Assembly: GCF_002056795.1 (NCBI RefSeq)
Contig: NZ_CP020104.1
Span: forward strand, 5,217,501 to 5,281,500
Reading direction: 5' to 3'
Length of the DNA stretch: 64,000 nucleotides
DNA from: Spirosoma aerolatum
Lineage (GTDB): Bacteria > Bacteroidota > Bacteroidia > Cytophagales > Spirosomataceae
In this document: positions 24,202-32,344 of the stretch, piece after piece
How the letters are laid out: each line of letters begins with the position of its first letter
Position numbering within the stretch: position 1 is the first letter of the stretch
Translations under genes and position numbers: made by a program
Notes under the pieces: generated by a model
What the model was told of the DNA's origin: nothing
The model's database searches: none
The model's input: the letters and a program-made list of their open reading frames with translations, nothing else

Positions 24202-24209
24202 CAAATCTA
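24202..24209 (-). promoter_or_regulatory. Bacteroidota-type -7 box for the candidate small RNA
   Basis: TAGATTTG on the minus strand matches TAnnTTTG exactly. No good -33 TTTG was found at the usual distance, so this is a weak call on its own. Confidence 0.3.
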
Positions 24210-24358
24210 TACAAGAAAAATCCAATATTATTAACAGTTTGATGACAATTCGTTCACATTCGGCCTCATTACTGATTAGCCTTATTACTAAAAACGTGCC
24301 TGACGTTTAATTATTCTTTACATTTTCATCAGGCCTGTCGCATCAAACAAAGTTGCTC

Positions 24359-24366
24359 TATTTTTG
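24359..24366 (+). promoter_or_regulatory. Bacteroidota-type -7 box upstream of osmC
   Basis: TATTTTTG matches TAnnTTTG and would give a leader of about 60 nt before the osmC ATG. The -33 element is not evident. Confidence 0.4.
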
Positions 24367-24435
24367 TCTTAGAGAATAAACGTCTTTCCTGACGGCTCAA
24401 TACGTGTTTCATTAACCACTTAACATCAAGTCAGT

Positions 24436-24858
24436 ATGCCAATTAAACGGAATGCTTCTGCACACTGGGAAGGCTCAGGTAAAGAAGGCAAAGGCACTGT
24501 ATCTACCGCCAGCACTGTACTCAACCAAACCCAGTATTCGTTCAACACGCGCTTTGCCGATGGCGCAGGTACGAATCCTGAAGAACTGGTGGCCGCTGCT
24601 CACGCAAGCTGCTTCTCCATGAAATTAGCCTTCAACCTTCAGGAAGCCGGTTTCACTGCCGATGCCATTGACACCCAATGCACCATCTCGCTCGATCCGG
24701 CGGTTGGTGGTATTACCGAATCGCACCTGGTGGTGAAAGCCAGTGTGCCGGGCATCGATAATGAGAAGTTTCAGGCAGCCATCGATGATGCCGAAAAGAA
24801 TTGCCCGATTTCCAAACTATTCAATACCAAGATTACAGTTGATGCCTCGCTGGCTTAA
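24436..24858 (+). CDS. osmC: OsmC-family peroxiredoxin
   Basis: 140 residues, ATG at 24436. It closely follows the E. coli OsmC pattern from end to end: HWEGSGKEGKGTVSTAS, FNTRF, GTNPEELVAAAHASCFSM, and NCPISKLFN near the C-terminus. The two redox cysteines are Cys59 and Cys123. OsmC reduces organic hydroperoxides with thiols, in the cytosol. Monocistronic: a 12-bp hairpin follows the stop at 28 nt, and the neighbours are divergent or distant. OsmC rather than Ohr is favoured by the HWEGSGKEG start. Confidence 0.93.
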   Translation: MPIKRNASAHWEGSGKEGKGTVSTASTVLNQTQYSFNTRFADGAGTNPEELVAAAHASCFSMKLAFNLQEAGFTADAIDTQCTISLDPAVGGITESHLVVKASVPGIDNEKFQAAIDDAEKNCPISKLFNTKITVDASLA

Positions 24859-24885
24859 GCAGGTAACAACTACGCATGTGCTCGT

Positions 24886-24918
24886 AACTTCCCGAAAGGT
24901 TTGACTTTTCGGGAAGTT
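24886..24918 (+). terminator. osmC terminator
   Basis: Perfect 12-bp stem AACTTCCCGAAA / TTTCGGGAAGTT with a 9-nt loop, 28 nt past the osmC stop. Only a weak T-rich tail follows. Confidence 0.75.
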
Positions 24919-25125
24919 CTAGTTTAATCAAGCCGAAATTTGCAGTTTTTATGCCACAGACGCAATGATGGGGCGTTTTCAGGACAATATCCTACAACCG
25001 ATTTCTGGATAAATGCAGCCTCTTCCTATCGCTCTTAGTCTATGCTGGGAGGTTAAACTAGTTCATAGCTGCTCCTGCTACTCCCTCAGATTTTTCCCAT
25101 AGTACAGCAGGAAAATTCTGTTTGA

Positions 25126-25154
25126 GAACGTTCCCGGCAACGATTGCATAAAAA
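25126..25154. promoter_or_regulatory. LacI-type operator-like site upstream of the pectin genes
   Basis: GAACGTTC (25126-25133) is a palindrome with the CG centre typical of LacI-family sites and is followed by GCAACGATTGCAT (25137-25149). The 14-mer CGATTGCATAAAAA (25141-25154) also occurs in the operator cluster of the LacI gene at 62200-62213. It lies about 420 nt before the pectate lyase start. Confidence 0.35.
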
Positions 25155-25261
25155 AAAGGCATTGTATACTTGCTGACTATCATTCTATTAGAAACTTTTA
25201 ATATCGTCTTTGCTGAAGCTTCATTATGTAGTTCATATAAGTAGCCGTCAAAAAGATGAAC

Positions 25262-25413
25262 CTGTTTAAACTTTTGTTTAGAAGTGATTTGTCATTCCGA
25301 CGGAGGAGGAATCTTAAGTTATCCATACTTGCAGATAAGGAAATTATGAGATTCCTCCTCCGTCGGAATGACAAAGGCACACGTTTCAATCGCATTTTCG
25401 AAAGTTTAAACAG
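25262..25413. repeat. Nested perfect inverted repeat (REP-like)
   Basis: Inner arms 25288-25314 and 25349-25375 are perfect complements (27 of 27; GTCATTCCGACGGAGGAGGA core). Outer arms 25262-25274 and 25401-25413 are a further perfect 13-bp pair (CTGTTTAAACTTT). No coding frame explains it. It looks like a dispersed non-coding element. Confidence 0.8.
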
Positions 25414-25572
25414 ATTAGCTAATTTTCTATAATGCCTGTTATAATATGTCGCGATCAGGTGACTATTGGCGAAAAGGCGCGGATTCCTAACCACGGGGCA
25501 ACAAATCCGATAAGCACCTATCAACCAGTAGCTTATTCATCGTTATTCAGCCTATAGGTTCAACTCCATGAC

Positions 25573-26919
25573 ATGATACAACCCAACCTTAATAGGCTGT
25601 TACTCGGCCTCCTGCTCAGTTTGACGATCCCACTTAATGCGTGGGGGCAGACATCGTTTTCCAAAGCCCTCGCCTTTCCAGGGGCTGAAGGGTTCGGGCG
25701 CTATACAACGGGCGGACGCGGAGGTAAAGTGCTAATTGTTCGTAACCTAAACGATAGTGGGCCAGGTAGTCTGCGCGAAGCTATCGAAACCCGAGGGCCA
25801 CGCATCATCGTCTTTACGGTGTCGGGGACCATTGCCCTTCAATCCAAACTACTCATTCGACAGGGGAATCTGACCATTGCGGGTCAATCGGCACCGGGCG
25901 ATGGTATTTGCCTGAAAAATTATAACCTGAGCATCGAAACCAACAACGTTATTATTCGCTATATGCGCTTTCGGCTGGGCGACGAAGCCCGCCAACAGGA
26001 CGACGCCATAACGGGGCTCCGTCAGAAGAAGATCATCATCGATCACTGCTCCATGAGCTGGGCTACCGACGAATGTGCTTCGTTTTACGACAACGAAAAT
26101 TTTACGATACAGTGGTGTATCGTATCCGAAAGCCTGAACAAGTCGGTACATGAGAAAGGTGAGCATGGCTACGGTGGAATCTGGGGTGGCCTGGGCGCAT
26201 CATTTCATCACAATCTGCTTGCGCACCAACACAGCCGGAACCCACGTTTCTGTGGTGCTCGCTACCATAATCAGCCAACGCGCGAAATCGTTGATTTTCG
26301 GAACAATGTGATTTATAACTGGGGGATCAACAGTGCGTATGGAGGTGAACGTGGTAATCATAACCTGGTCAACAATTATTACAAGCCTGGCCCGGCAACC
26401 CCCGATAAACTCCGGAATCGAATTGTCAATCCCTCGAAGCCTTACGGCAGATTTTACGTATCGGGCAATGTCGTATCGGGCAACGAAGCCCTTAGCCTTA
26501 ATAACCTTGCTGGGGGTATACAATGCGAGCAGCCCGACTCAGCTATTGCGACGCAACCGTTTCTGGTCGAAAGTATTGCCGAACAAAACGCTCAGCAAGC
26601 GTACGAACAGGTACTGGCGAAAGCCGGAGCCAGTCTTCATCGCGATGCCGTCGATACCCGGATCGTTGCCGACGTCCGCATGGGAACAGCCTCCGTCGGT
26701 AAAAACAAAAAAGGAATCATCGACTCCCAAACGGATGTGGGTGGCTGGCCAGTATTAAAGTCCGAAGCAGCCCCTGTCGATACCGACGCAGACGGCATGC
26801 CCGATAGTTGGGAAGCAGCTACCGGATTGAACCCCAAAGACCCTGCTGATGCCAGCCAGTTCAAGCTGAATGATCAGTATACCAATATCGAAGTCTACCT
26901 GAATATACTTGTGCCATAA
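25573..26919 (+). CDS. Secreted pectate lyase, PL1-like
   Basis: 448 residues, signal peptide ending near NAWGQ (residue ~26). Parallel beta-helix signature of pectate lyases: AFPGAEGFGRYTTGGRGGKV, NLNDSGPGSLREAI, TIAGQSAPGDGICLKNYN, IIRYMRFRLGD, IDHCSMSWATDEC and SRNPRFCGARYH. The C-terminal tail holds DTDADGMPDSWEAATGLNP, a calcium-binding thrombospondin-type-3-like stretch common in secreted Bacteroidota enzymes. It cleaves de-esterified homogalacturonan by beta-elimination. The pectin methylesterase gene follows after 9 nt, so the two act as a pair: the esterase exposes substrate for the lyase. PL1 is favoured over PL9/PL10 by the pattern. Confidence 0.9.
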   Translation: MIQPNLNRLLLGLLLSLTIPLNAWGQTSFSKALAFPGAEGFGRYTTGGRGGKVLIVRNLNDSGPGSLREAIETRGPRIIVFTVSGTIALQSKLLIRQGNLTIAGQSAPGDGICLKNYNLSIETNNVIIRYMRFRLGDEARQQDDAITGLRQKKIIIDHCSMSWATDECASFYDNENFTIQWCIVSESLNKSVHEKGEHGYGGIWGGLGASFHHNLLAHQHSRNPRFCGARYHNQPTREIVDFRNNVIYNWGINSAYGGERGNHNLVNNYYKPGPATPDKLRNRIVNPSKPYGRFYVSGNVVSGNEALSLNNLAGGIQCEQPDSAIATQPFLVESIAEQNAQQAYEQVLAKAGASLHRDAVDTRIVADVRMGTASVGKNKKGIIDSQTDVGGWPVLKSEAAPVDTDADGMPDSWEAATGLNPKDPADASQFKLNDQYTNIEVYLNILVP

Positions 26920-26928
26920 CCTTCATTT

Positions 26929-27912
26929 ATGCGTTTACGTATACCATTTCCTGGCTTACTTTTTCTGTTATCCGTCCATCTCACAGCAGCCATCGCTCAG
27001 CGACAGCGCATCACGGTAGCGCAGGATGGTCATGGCGATTACAAAACCGTACAGGCTGCCCTCAACACGGTTCCGGCCAATAACCCGACGCGCATCATTA
27101 TCTACATCAAAAAAGGGACGTATAAAGAGAAACTAAAGCTCGACTCTACCCAGCACAACGTCACCCTGATTGGTGAAGACAAAGCCACGACCATACTTAC
27201 CTACGACGATTATTCGGGCAAGCCCTTCCCCGATGGCACGAAATTACGAACCTCAACCTCAGGCTCTTTCTACATCTTTGGCAATGATTTCCGGGCCGAA
27301 AACCTGACGTTCGAAAATACGGCCGGGCCCGTCGGTCAGGCCGTGGCCGCTTTCGTAACCGGCGACCGGGCGGTGTTTATCAACTGCCGTTTTCTGGGAA
27401 ATCAGGACACGCTGTATACCGGTATGCCCAGCCAATACGGTCGGCAGTATTACAAAGACTGTTATATCGAAGGAACGATTGATTTCATTTTCGGGTCGGC
27501 CACGGCGGTATTCGACCACTGTACGATTTTCAGTAAAACGAACGGAAATTACGTAACCGCAGCCGCCACACCTGAAGGGAAACCCTATGGGTTTGTATTC
27601 CTGAACTGCACGCTCACCAGCAACGCGCCAGCCGCCAGCATTTACCTGGGTCGCCCCTGGCGCGACTTTGCCAAAACTGTGTTTATCCATTGTCAACTGG
27701 GTAATCATATCAAACCAGAAGGCTGGCACAACTGGGACAAACCAAACGCGGAAAAAACAACATTCTACGCTGAGTATGGCTCTAAAGGACCAGGTGCTAA
27801 CCCTACGAGTCGGGCAAGTTGGTCGAAGCAACTATCGACTGAAGAAATCAAAGCGTACAAACCTGATATCATTCTGGCGGGCAGCGATCAGTGGAAACCT
27901 GACGTGAAGTAG
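26929..27912 (+). CDS. Secreted pectin methylesterase, CE8 family
   Basis: 327 residues, signal peptide to about AIAQ (residue 24). CE8 motifs are all present: DGHGDYKTVQAAL; RAVFINCRFLGNQDTLYT with a catalytic Asp in QDT; YIEGTIDFIFGSATAVF with the second Asp; YLGRPWRDFAKTVF with the substrate-binding Arg; and WHNWDKPNAE. It removes methyl esters from homogalacturonan, releasing methanol and making pectate for the lyase encoded 9 nt upstream. No SusC/SusD pair accompanies these two genes. Likely exported to the periplasm or cell surface. Confidence 0.93.
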   Translation: MRLRIPFPGLLFLLSVHLTAAIAQRQRITVAQDGHGDYKTVQAALNTVPANNPTRIIIYIKKGTYKEKLKLDSTQHNVTLIGEDKATTILTYDDYSGKPFPDGTKLRTSTSGSFYIFGNDFRAENLTFENTAGPVGQAVAAFVTGDRAVFINCRFLGNQDTLYTGMPSQYGRQYYKDCYIEGTIDFIFGSATAVFDHCTIFSKTNGNYVTAAATPEGKPYGFVFLNCTLTSNAPAASIYLGRPWRDFAKTVFIHCQLGNHIKPEGWHNWDKPNAEKTTFYAEYGSKGPGANPTSRASWSKQLSTEEIKAYKPDIILAGSDQWKPDVK

Positions 27913-28061
27913 TAAGGTCATCTTTTGATGGCTTTGCCGCTCCATTTTCTCAGGAAAAGCTATTTTGTACTTAGTTTCGTGGCGGATTGTCTTTCCTGTG
28001 TTTGAGTAATCCTCACACCCCATGCACTTTTAGTCCGAGATTGACTGACCACTAACTGCCT

Positions 28062-28763
28062 ATGATTCATTATACCCATCCAAATCGCATTCTGGTTGCT
28101 CTGGATTGTATCATCTTCGGTTTCGATGGTGAAGAAATTAAGTTGCTGCTGATCAAACGTAATTTCGAGCCAGAACAGGGAAAATGGTCACTGATGGGTG
28201 GGTTTCTCAACGAAGAAGAAGACCTTGAAGTAGCTGCCAATCGGATTCTGTATACGCTGACAGGCCTAACCAACAACTACCTCGAACAATTACAAACGTT
28301 TGGGGCCGTGAACCGGGACCCCGTCGAGCGCACGATTTCAGTTGTGTATTACGCTCTGGTCAATATTCAGGATCAGGATGTGGCCGCCATTCGGGCGCAT
28401 AATGCCTCGTGGATTGGGTTGAACGTAAAGCCCAAACTGATTTTTGACCACGATAAGATGGTAGAACAGGCACTCCGTCAGCTTCGGTATAAAGCCGCTT
28501 TGCACGCCATCGGATTCGAGCTGTTACCCGAAAAGTTTACGATTCCACAACTTCAGAAACTCTACGAAGCGATCTATAACCGTCAGCTTGATCGTCGAAA
28601 CTTCAGCCGGAAGATTCTATCTACGGACTTATTAGTAGCTACAGGCGAGAAAGATACAACTTCAGCCACCAAAAAGGGGCAATTGTTTCGCCTTAATACC
28701 GAGAAGTATCAGCAATACCTCACCGATTACGTTAGCTTTTTCCCCGAATTGACTTTGACATAG
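28062..28763 (+). CDS. araR: AraR, Nudix-type L-arabinose regulator
   Basis: 233 residues. N-terminal Nudix-like domain (1-~145) followed by a winged helix-turn-helix (FTIPQLQKLYEAIYNRQLDR, then RRNFSRKIL). The Nudix box at ~46-69 begins GGFLNEEEDLE but the catalytic REuxEE glutamates are replaced (NRILYT), so the domain is a ligand-binding relic, as in the described Bacteroides AraR regulator of the NrtR/Nudix class. It sits directly upstream of araB-araA-GH51-araD-galM, which supports the role of arabinose-responsive repressor. The 199-nt spacer to araB contains an inverted repeat and a candidate operator. Confidence 0.88.
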   Translation: MIHYTHPNRILVALDCIIFGFDGEEIKLLLIKRNFEPEQGKWSLMGGFLNEEEDLEVAANRILYTLTGLTNNYLEQLQTFGAVNRDPVERTISVVYYALVNIQDQDVAAIRAHNASWIGLNVKPKLIFDHDKMVEQALRQLRYKAALHAIGFELLPEKFTIPQLQKLYEAIYNRQLDRRNFSRKILSTDLLVATGEKDTTSATKKGQLFRLNTEKYQQYLTDYVSFFPELTLT

Positions 28764-28770
28764 TGTTCTT

Positions 28771-28840
28771 CTGACAGGATTTGCACGATGTACAGGATAT
28801 TTCTGATGATTAGTCCTATACATGATGCAAATCCTGTCGG
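28771..28840. repeat. Inverted repeat between araR and araB
   Basis: Arms of about 29 nt. The outer 15 nt (28771-28785 with 28826-28840, GACAGGATTTGCA core) pair with one mismatch; inner parts (GATGTACAGGAT type words) pair less well. Its position suits a terminator for araR that separates it from the enzyme genes. Confidence 0.65.
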
Positions 28841-28900
28841 AAAGTAACCGAAAAATAATTTCTATTTTTCATGGAAATAACACAAAGGCGTTCTAATATT

Positions 28901-28915
28901 GTGTCATATATACAC
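28901..28915. promoter_or_regulatory. Candidate AraR operator
   Basis: GTGT-CATATAT-ACAC, half sites 28901-28904 and 28912-28915, lies 48 nt before araB next to a TAATATTG box at 28894-28901 that resembles the -7 element. Short arms make this tentative. Confidence 0.3.
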
Positions 28916-28962
28916 GATTCAAAAAGAGACCCTCTTTATCGGTATACCCAGTCGTTTTCTTT

Positions 28963-30597
28963 ATGAATAATCAATACGTTATTGGCGTCGATTTTGGTAG
29001 CGATTCCGTACGGGCGTTAGTCGTTAACGCACACACTGGACAGGCAGTCGGCACCCACGTCCACGAATACGCACGCTGGAAACAGGGCCTTTACTGCGAC
29101 CCGGCCACGTCTCAATTCCGTCAGCACCCACTTGACTACCTCGAAGGACTGGAAGTCACAATCAACGAAGCCCTGGCACAGGCTCCCGCAGAGGTCCGGC
29201 AGCAGGTCGTTGGTATTTCCATCGATACCACCGGTTCAACTCCCTGTGCGGTCGATGAAACGGGGCTACCCCTGGCATTACGGTCCGATTTTGCCGAGAA
29301 CCCCAACGGGATGTTTATTCTCTGGAAAGACCATACCGCCAATGCCGAAGCCGACGAAATCAATGACTTGGCTCATCATTGGGATGTCGACTATACCAAA
29401 TACGTCGGTGGGATTTATTCGTCCGAATGGTTCTGGGCAAAACTGCTTCGGACCCTGCGTGTCGATGAAGCCGTTCGGCAACATGCATTTTCGTGGATCG
29501 AACACTGCGACTGGATTTCGGCCGTTCTGACGGGCAACACTAATCCACTAACGCTCAAGCGTTCACGGTGTGCGGCTGGTCACAAGGCGCTCTGGCACAA
29601 CGAATTCGACGGCCTTCCCTCCGACGAATTTCTCACGAAACTCGATCCATTGCTAAGCGGTCTTCGTGATCGACTCTTCACCGATACCTACACGGCCGAC
29701 CAGTCGATGGGTACACTCTCTCCCGAATGGGCCGGGAAATTGGGGCTATCGACAAACGTTGTCATCGGCGTGGGTGCCTTCGACGCACACATGGGTGCCA
29801 TTGGGGCCGAAATTGAACCCTATGCCTTTGTTCGCATCATTGGCACCTCTACCTGTGATATTCTGATGGCTCCCAACGAAGAAATCGGCCATCGGCTCAT
29901 CCGGGGTATCTGTGGGCAGGTCGACGGGTCGGTAGCGCCGGGGATGCTCGGCCTCGAAGCGGGTCAATCGGCATTTGGAGATGTATACGCGTGGTTTGCC
30001 CGCCTGATTACTAGCCCGGTACGCGAGTTGCTGGGCGATGAAGCCGCCGATACCTTAGGTCGTCAGCTCATTCCGCATTTATCGGAACAGGCTGCCAAAC
30101 TTCCTGTCACAGAATCAGACGCGATAGCCCTGGACTGGATCAACGGACGCCGAACACCCGATGCTAACCATACCCTGAAAGCTGCTCTGTCGGGACTGAA
30201 CCTGGGAACCGATGCTGCTAAAGTCTTTAAAGCCCTGGTCGAAGCCACGGCATTTGGATCAAGAAGCATTGTCGAGCGGTTTATTCAGGAAGGGGTACCC
30301 ATTAAAAAAGTGATTGCCATTGGCGGAGTTGCTAAAAAATCGCCTTTCGTGATGCAAACTCTGGCCGATGTACTCAACAAACCCATTCAGGTAGCCAGTG
30401 CCGATCAGGCTTGTGCATTAGGTGCCGCTATGTGTGCAGCCGTTGCAGCAGGCGTTCACCCAACGATGGTAGCCGCCCAACACGCCATAGGCTCCGGTTT
30501 CGATGCCGAGTATCAGCCACGTTCAGAACAGGTGCCAGTTTATGAAACGCTCTATCAGAAATACCTCAAATTAGGGGCATTTATCGAAGGGAAGTAG
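28963..30597 (+). CDS. araB: Ribulokinase
   Basis: 544 residues, FGGY carbohydrate kinase. N-terminal phosphate-binding loop GVDFGSDSVRALVVNAHTG, and the C-terminal nucleotide-binding part with AIGGVAKKSPFVMQTLADVL and ADQACALGAAMCAAVAAGVH. Long form typical of AraB, with the RSRCAAGHKALW and LGLEAGQSAFGDVYAWF segments. It phosphorylates L-ribulose with ATP to L-ribulose 5-phosphate in the cytosol. Its place after araR and before araA fits. The ATG at 28963 is followed at once by the kinase fold, so the start is secure. Confidence 0.95.
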   Translation: MNNQYVIGVDFGSDSVRALVVNAHTGQAVGTHVHEYARWKQGLYCDPATSQFRQHPLDYLEGLEVTINEALAQAPAEVRQQVVGISIDTTGSTPCAVDETGLPLALRSDFAENPNGMFILWKDHTANAEADEINDLAHHWDVDYTKYVGGIYSSEWFWAKLLRTLRVDEAVRQHAFSWIEHCDWISAVLTGNTNPLTLKRSRCAAGHKALWHNEFDGLPSDEFLTKLDPLLSGLRDRLFTDTYTADQSMGTLSPEWAGKLGLSTNVVIGVGAFDAHMGAIGAEIEPYAFVRIIGTSTCDILMAPNEEIGHRLIRGICGQVDGSVAPGMLGLEAGQSAFGDVYAWFARLITSPVRELLGDEAADTLGRQLIPHLSEQAAKLPVTESDAIALDWINGRRTPDANHTLKAALSGLNLGTDAAKVFKALVEATAFGSRSIVERFIQEGVPIKKVIAIGGVAKKSPFVMQTLADVLNKPIQVASADQACALGAAMCAAVAAGVHPTMVAAQHAIGSGFDAEYQPRSEQVPVYETLYQKYLKLGAFIEGK

Positions 30598-30610
30598 GCC
30601 GAATTTCAGT

Positions 30611-30722
30611 GATGTCAGTTTCTTAAAACTGACATCGAGCGGTTTTGAGAAACCGCGTTTTACATTGATCCAGTATTCAGACGGTTTTGAGAAACCGCAC
30701 AAGTCAGCTTCTTAAAGCTGAC
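30611..30722. repeat. Four tandem hairpins between araB and araA
   Basis: Order: GTCAG-TTT-CTTA-AAA-CTGAC within an 11-bp stem (30611-30636); GCGGTTT-TGAG-AAACCGC (30639-30656); CGGTTT-TGAG-AAACCG (30682-30697); GTCAG-CTT-CTTA-AAG-CTGAC (30703-30722). Two hairpin types, each with its own invariant tetraloop. The first type also occurs at 56483-56516. Confidence 0.8.
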
Positions 30723-30741
30723 AACACAAACCAATAATATA

Positions 30742-32232
30742 ATGCTAAATCTAAAGCAATACGAAGTCTGGTTCATTACGGGTAGCCAGCATCTTTATGG
30801 AGAAGAAACCCTCAGGCAGGTTGACGAACACTCGCAGATCATTGCCGATTTCCTGAATCAGGCGGCACCGATTCCCGTTCGGGTGATCTTCAAACCTGTC
30901 GTTAAAACACCGGACGAAATTTATGCCATCTGCCAGGAAGCCAACGTAGCGCCTAACTGCGTCGGTATTATCAGTTGGATGCATACGTTTTCGCCCGCTA
31001 AGATGTGGATTCGGGGCCTGACCGTGTTGAAAAAACCGATGCTTCACCTGCACACGCAGTTCAACCGTGATATTCCCTGGGGCAGCATCGACATGGATTT
31101 TATGAACCTCAACCAGTCGGCTCATGGCGACCGGGAGTTTGGGTTCATTATGTCGCGGATGCGGCTGAACCGGAAAGTCGTGGTTGGGTTCTGGCAGGAT
31201 CAGGCCGTAATCGACAAAATTGCCGCCTGGACGCGGGTAGCCGTAGCTGCTTCCGAGCTAAAAACCATGAAAGTCGTTCGCTTTGGCGATAATATGCGTC
31301 AGGTGGCCGTAACCGATGGCGACAAAGTAGCCGCCGAAATGACCTTCGGCATGTCGGTCAATACGCATGGTATTGGTGATCTGGTAGCCGTTATCAATCA
31401 AATTTCCGATGCTGAAATTGACCGGCTTGTAGCCGAATATGCCGACAGCTATACGCTGATGGACTCCCTCCTGAAAGGCGGTGCCCAACACAGCTCATTA
31501 CGCGATGCCGCCAAAATTGAACTCGGACTTCGGGCGTTCCTGAACGATGGCCATTTTACAGCCTATACCGATACGTTTGAGGACCTGCACGGCATGGCCC
31601 AGTTACCGGGTATTGCCTCCCAACGCCTAATGGCCGACGGCTACGGGTTCGGGGGAGAAGGCGATTGGAAAACCTCGGCGATGGTTCGGACGCTGAAAGT
31701 GATGGCCGCCGGATTGCCCGGTGGCAACTCGTTCATGGAAGATTACACCTACCATTTCGATCCAGCCAATCCACTTGTGCTCGGTTCGCACATGCTCGAA
31801 ATCTGCCCATCGATTGCCGCCGGAAAACCCACCTGCGAAATTCACCCACTGGGTATTGGCGGTAAAGCTGATCCAGTTCGTCTGGTATTCAATGCCCCGG
31901 CTGGCCCGGCCATCAACGTATCGCTCATCGACATGGGAAATCGGTTCCGATTGCTGGTCAACGAAGTCGAAGCGGTCGAAGTCCCCGAAGCACTGCCCAA
32001 ACTACCCGTTGCCCGCGGCATCTGGAAACCCATGCCCGACATGCAAACGGGTTGTGCAGCCTGGATTCTGGCCGGTGGTGCTCACCATACCGTCTACAGC
32101 CAAAACCTGACGACCGAACATATCGAAGATTTCGCCGACATCTTCGGTGTCGAACTGGTTGTCATCGACCGTAACACCAACCTCCGCCAGTTAAAGAATG
32201 AACTGCGCTGGAGCGAAGCGGCCTATCGATAA
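30742..32232 (+). CDS. araA: L-arabinose isomerase
   Basis: 496 residues. Characteristic AraA stretches: [19 protein letters not shown] at the start, [40 protein letters not shown], and the metal/active-site region [32 protein letters not shown] and [12 protein letters not shown]. It interconverts L-arabinose and L-ribulose using a divalent metal. Length matches the family (about 500). It lies between ribulokinase and the GH51 enzyme, with 144- and 112-nt spacers full of hairpins rather than tight coupling. Confidence 0.96.
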   Translation: MLNLKQYEVWFITGSQHLYGEETLRQVDEHSQIIADFLNQAAPIPVRVIFKPVVKTPDEIYAICQEANVAPNCVGIISWMHTFSPAKMWIRGLTVLKKPMLHLHTQFNRDIPWGSIDMDFMNLNQSAHGDREFGFIMSRMRLNRKVVVGFWQDQAVIDKIAAWTRVAVAASELKTMKVVRFGDNMRQVAVTDGDKVAAEMTFGMSVNTHGIGDLVAVINQISDAEIDRLVAEYADSYTLMDSLLKGGAQHSSLRDAAKIELGLRAFLNDGHFTAYTDTFEDLHGMAQLPGIASQRLMADGYGFGGEGDWKTSAMVRTLKVMAAGLPGGNSFMEDYTYHFDPANPLVLGSHMLEICPSIAAGKPTCEIHPLGIGGKADPVRLVFNAPAGPAINVSLIDMGNRFRLLVNEVEAVEVPEALPKLPVARGIWKPMPDMQTGCAAWILAGGAHHTVYSQNLTTEHIEDFADIFGVELVVIDRNTNLRQLKNELRWSEAAYR

Positions 32233-32236
32233 TTTT

Positions 32237-32337
32237 AAAGAGCGAAAGAGTGAATGAGTGAAAGAGCGATCTGTTCGTCACATATTTTCACATTTTCGCT
32301 CTTTCACTCATTCACTCTTTCGCTCTTTCGCTCTTTA
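32237..32337. repeat. GAAAGAGC ladder, perfect 33-bp inverted repeat
   Basis: Arms 32237-32269 and 32296-32328 are perfect complements made of 8-nt words (AAAGAGCG, AAAGAGTG, AATGAGTG); one extra unit extends the right side to 32337. The ladder ends 7 nt before the GH51 start codon. Confidence 0.85.
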
Positions 32338-32344
32338 AACTCCT

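Larger units (their letters stand above)
23738..24435. other. 698-nt regulatory gap between padR and osmC
   Basis: No convincing protein gene. It holds the padR promoter region, two minus-strand terminator-like hairpins with T-runs, a TGTACG/TGTCCG word array, a candidate small RNA and the osmC promoter, each listed separately. A 62-codon TTG-initiated minus-strand frame (24037-24225) overlaps the candidate RNA and was not accepted as a gene. Confidence 0.6.
24859..25572. other. 714-nt gap between osmC and the pectate lyase gene
   Basis: It holds the osmC terminator, a LacI-operator-like site (25126-25154) and a nested inverted repeat (25262-25413). A 108-codon minus-strand frame runs across the repeat but has arginine-rich low-complexity content that comes from the repeat itself, and it is not accepted as a gene. 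Confidence 0.6.

Noticed and set aside
24037..24225. 62-codon minus-strand frame before a terminator
   Set aside because: Starts with TTG, ends in LIPLPVGRETP that derives from a GC-rich hairpin, and shows no family features; a small RNA explains the region better, though also weakly.
25198..25524. 108-codon minus-strand reading frame with RRRR and LLRRND stretches
   Set aside because: It runs through the nested inverted repeat, its composition follows from the repeat, and there is no recognisable domain or good start context.
32237..32337. Possible CRISPR array (short regular repeats)
   Set aside because: The 8-nt words are contiguous, without spacers, and form a single inverted repeat; no cas genes are present.
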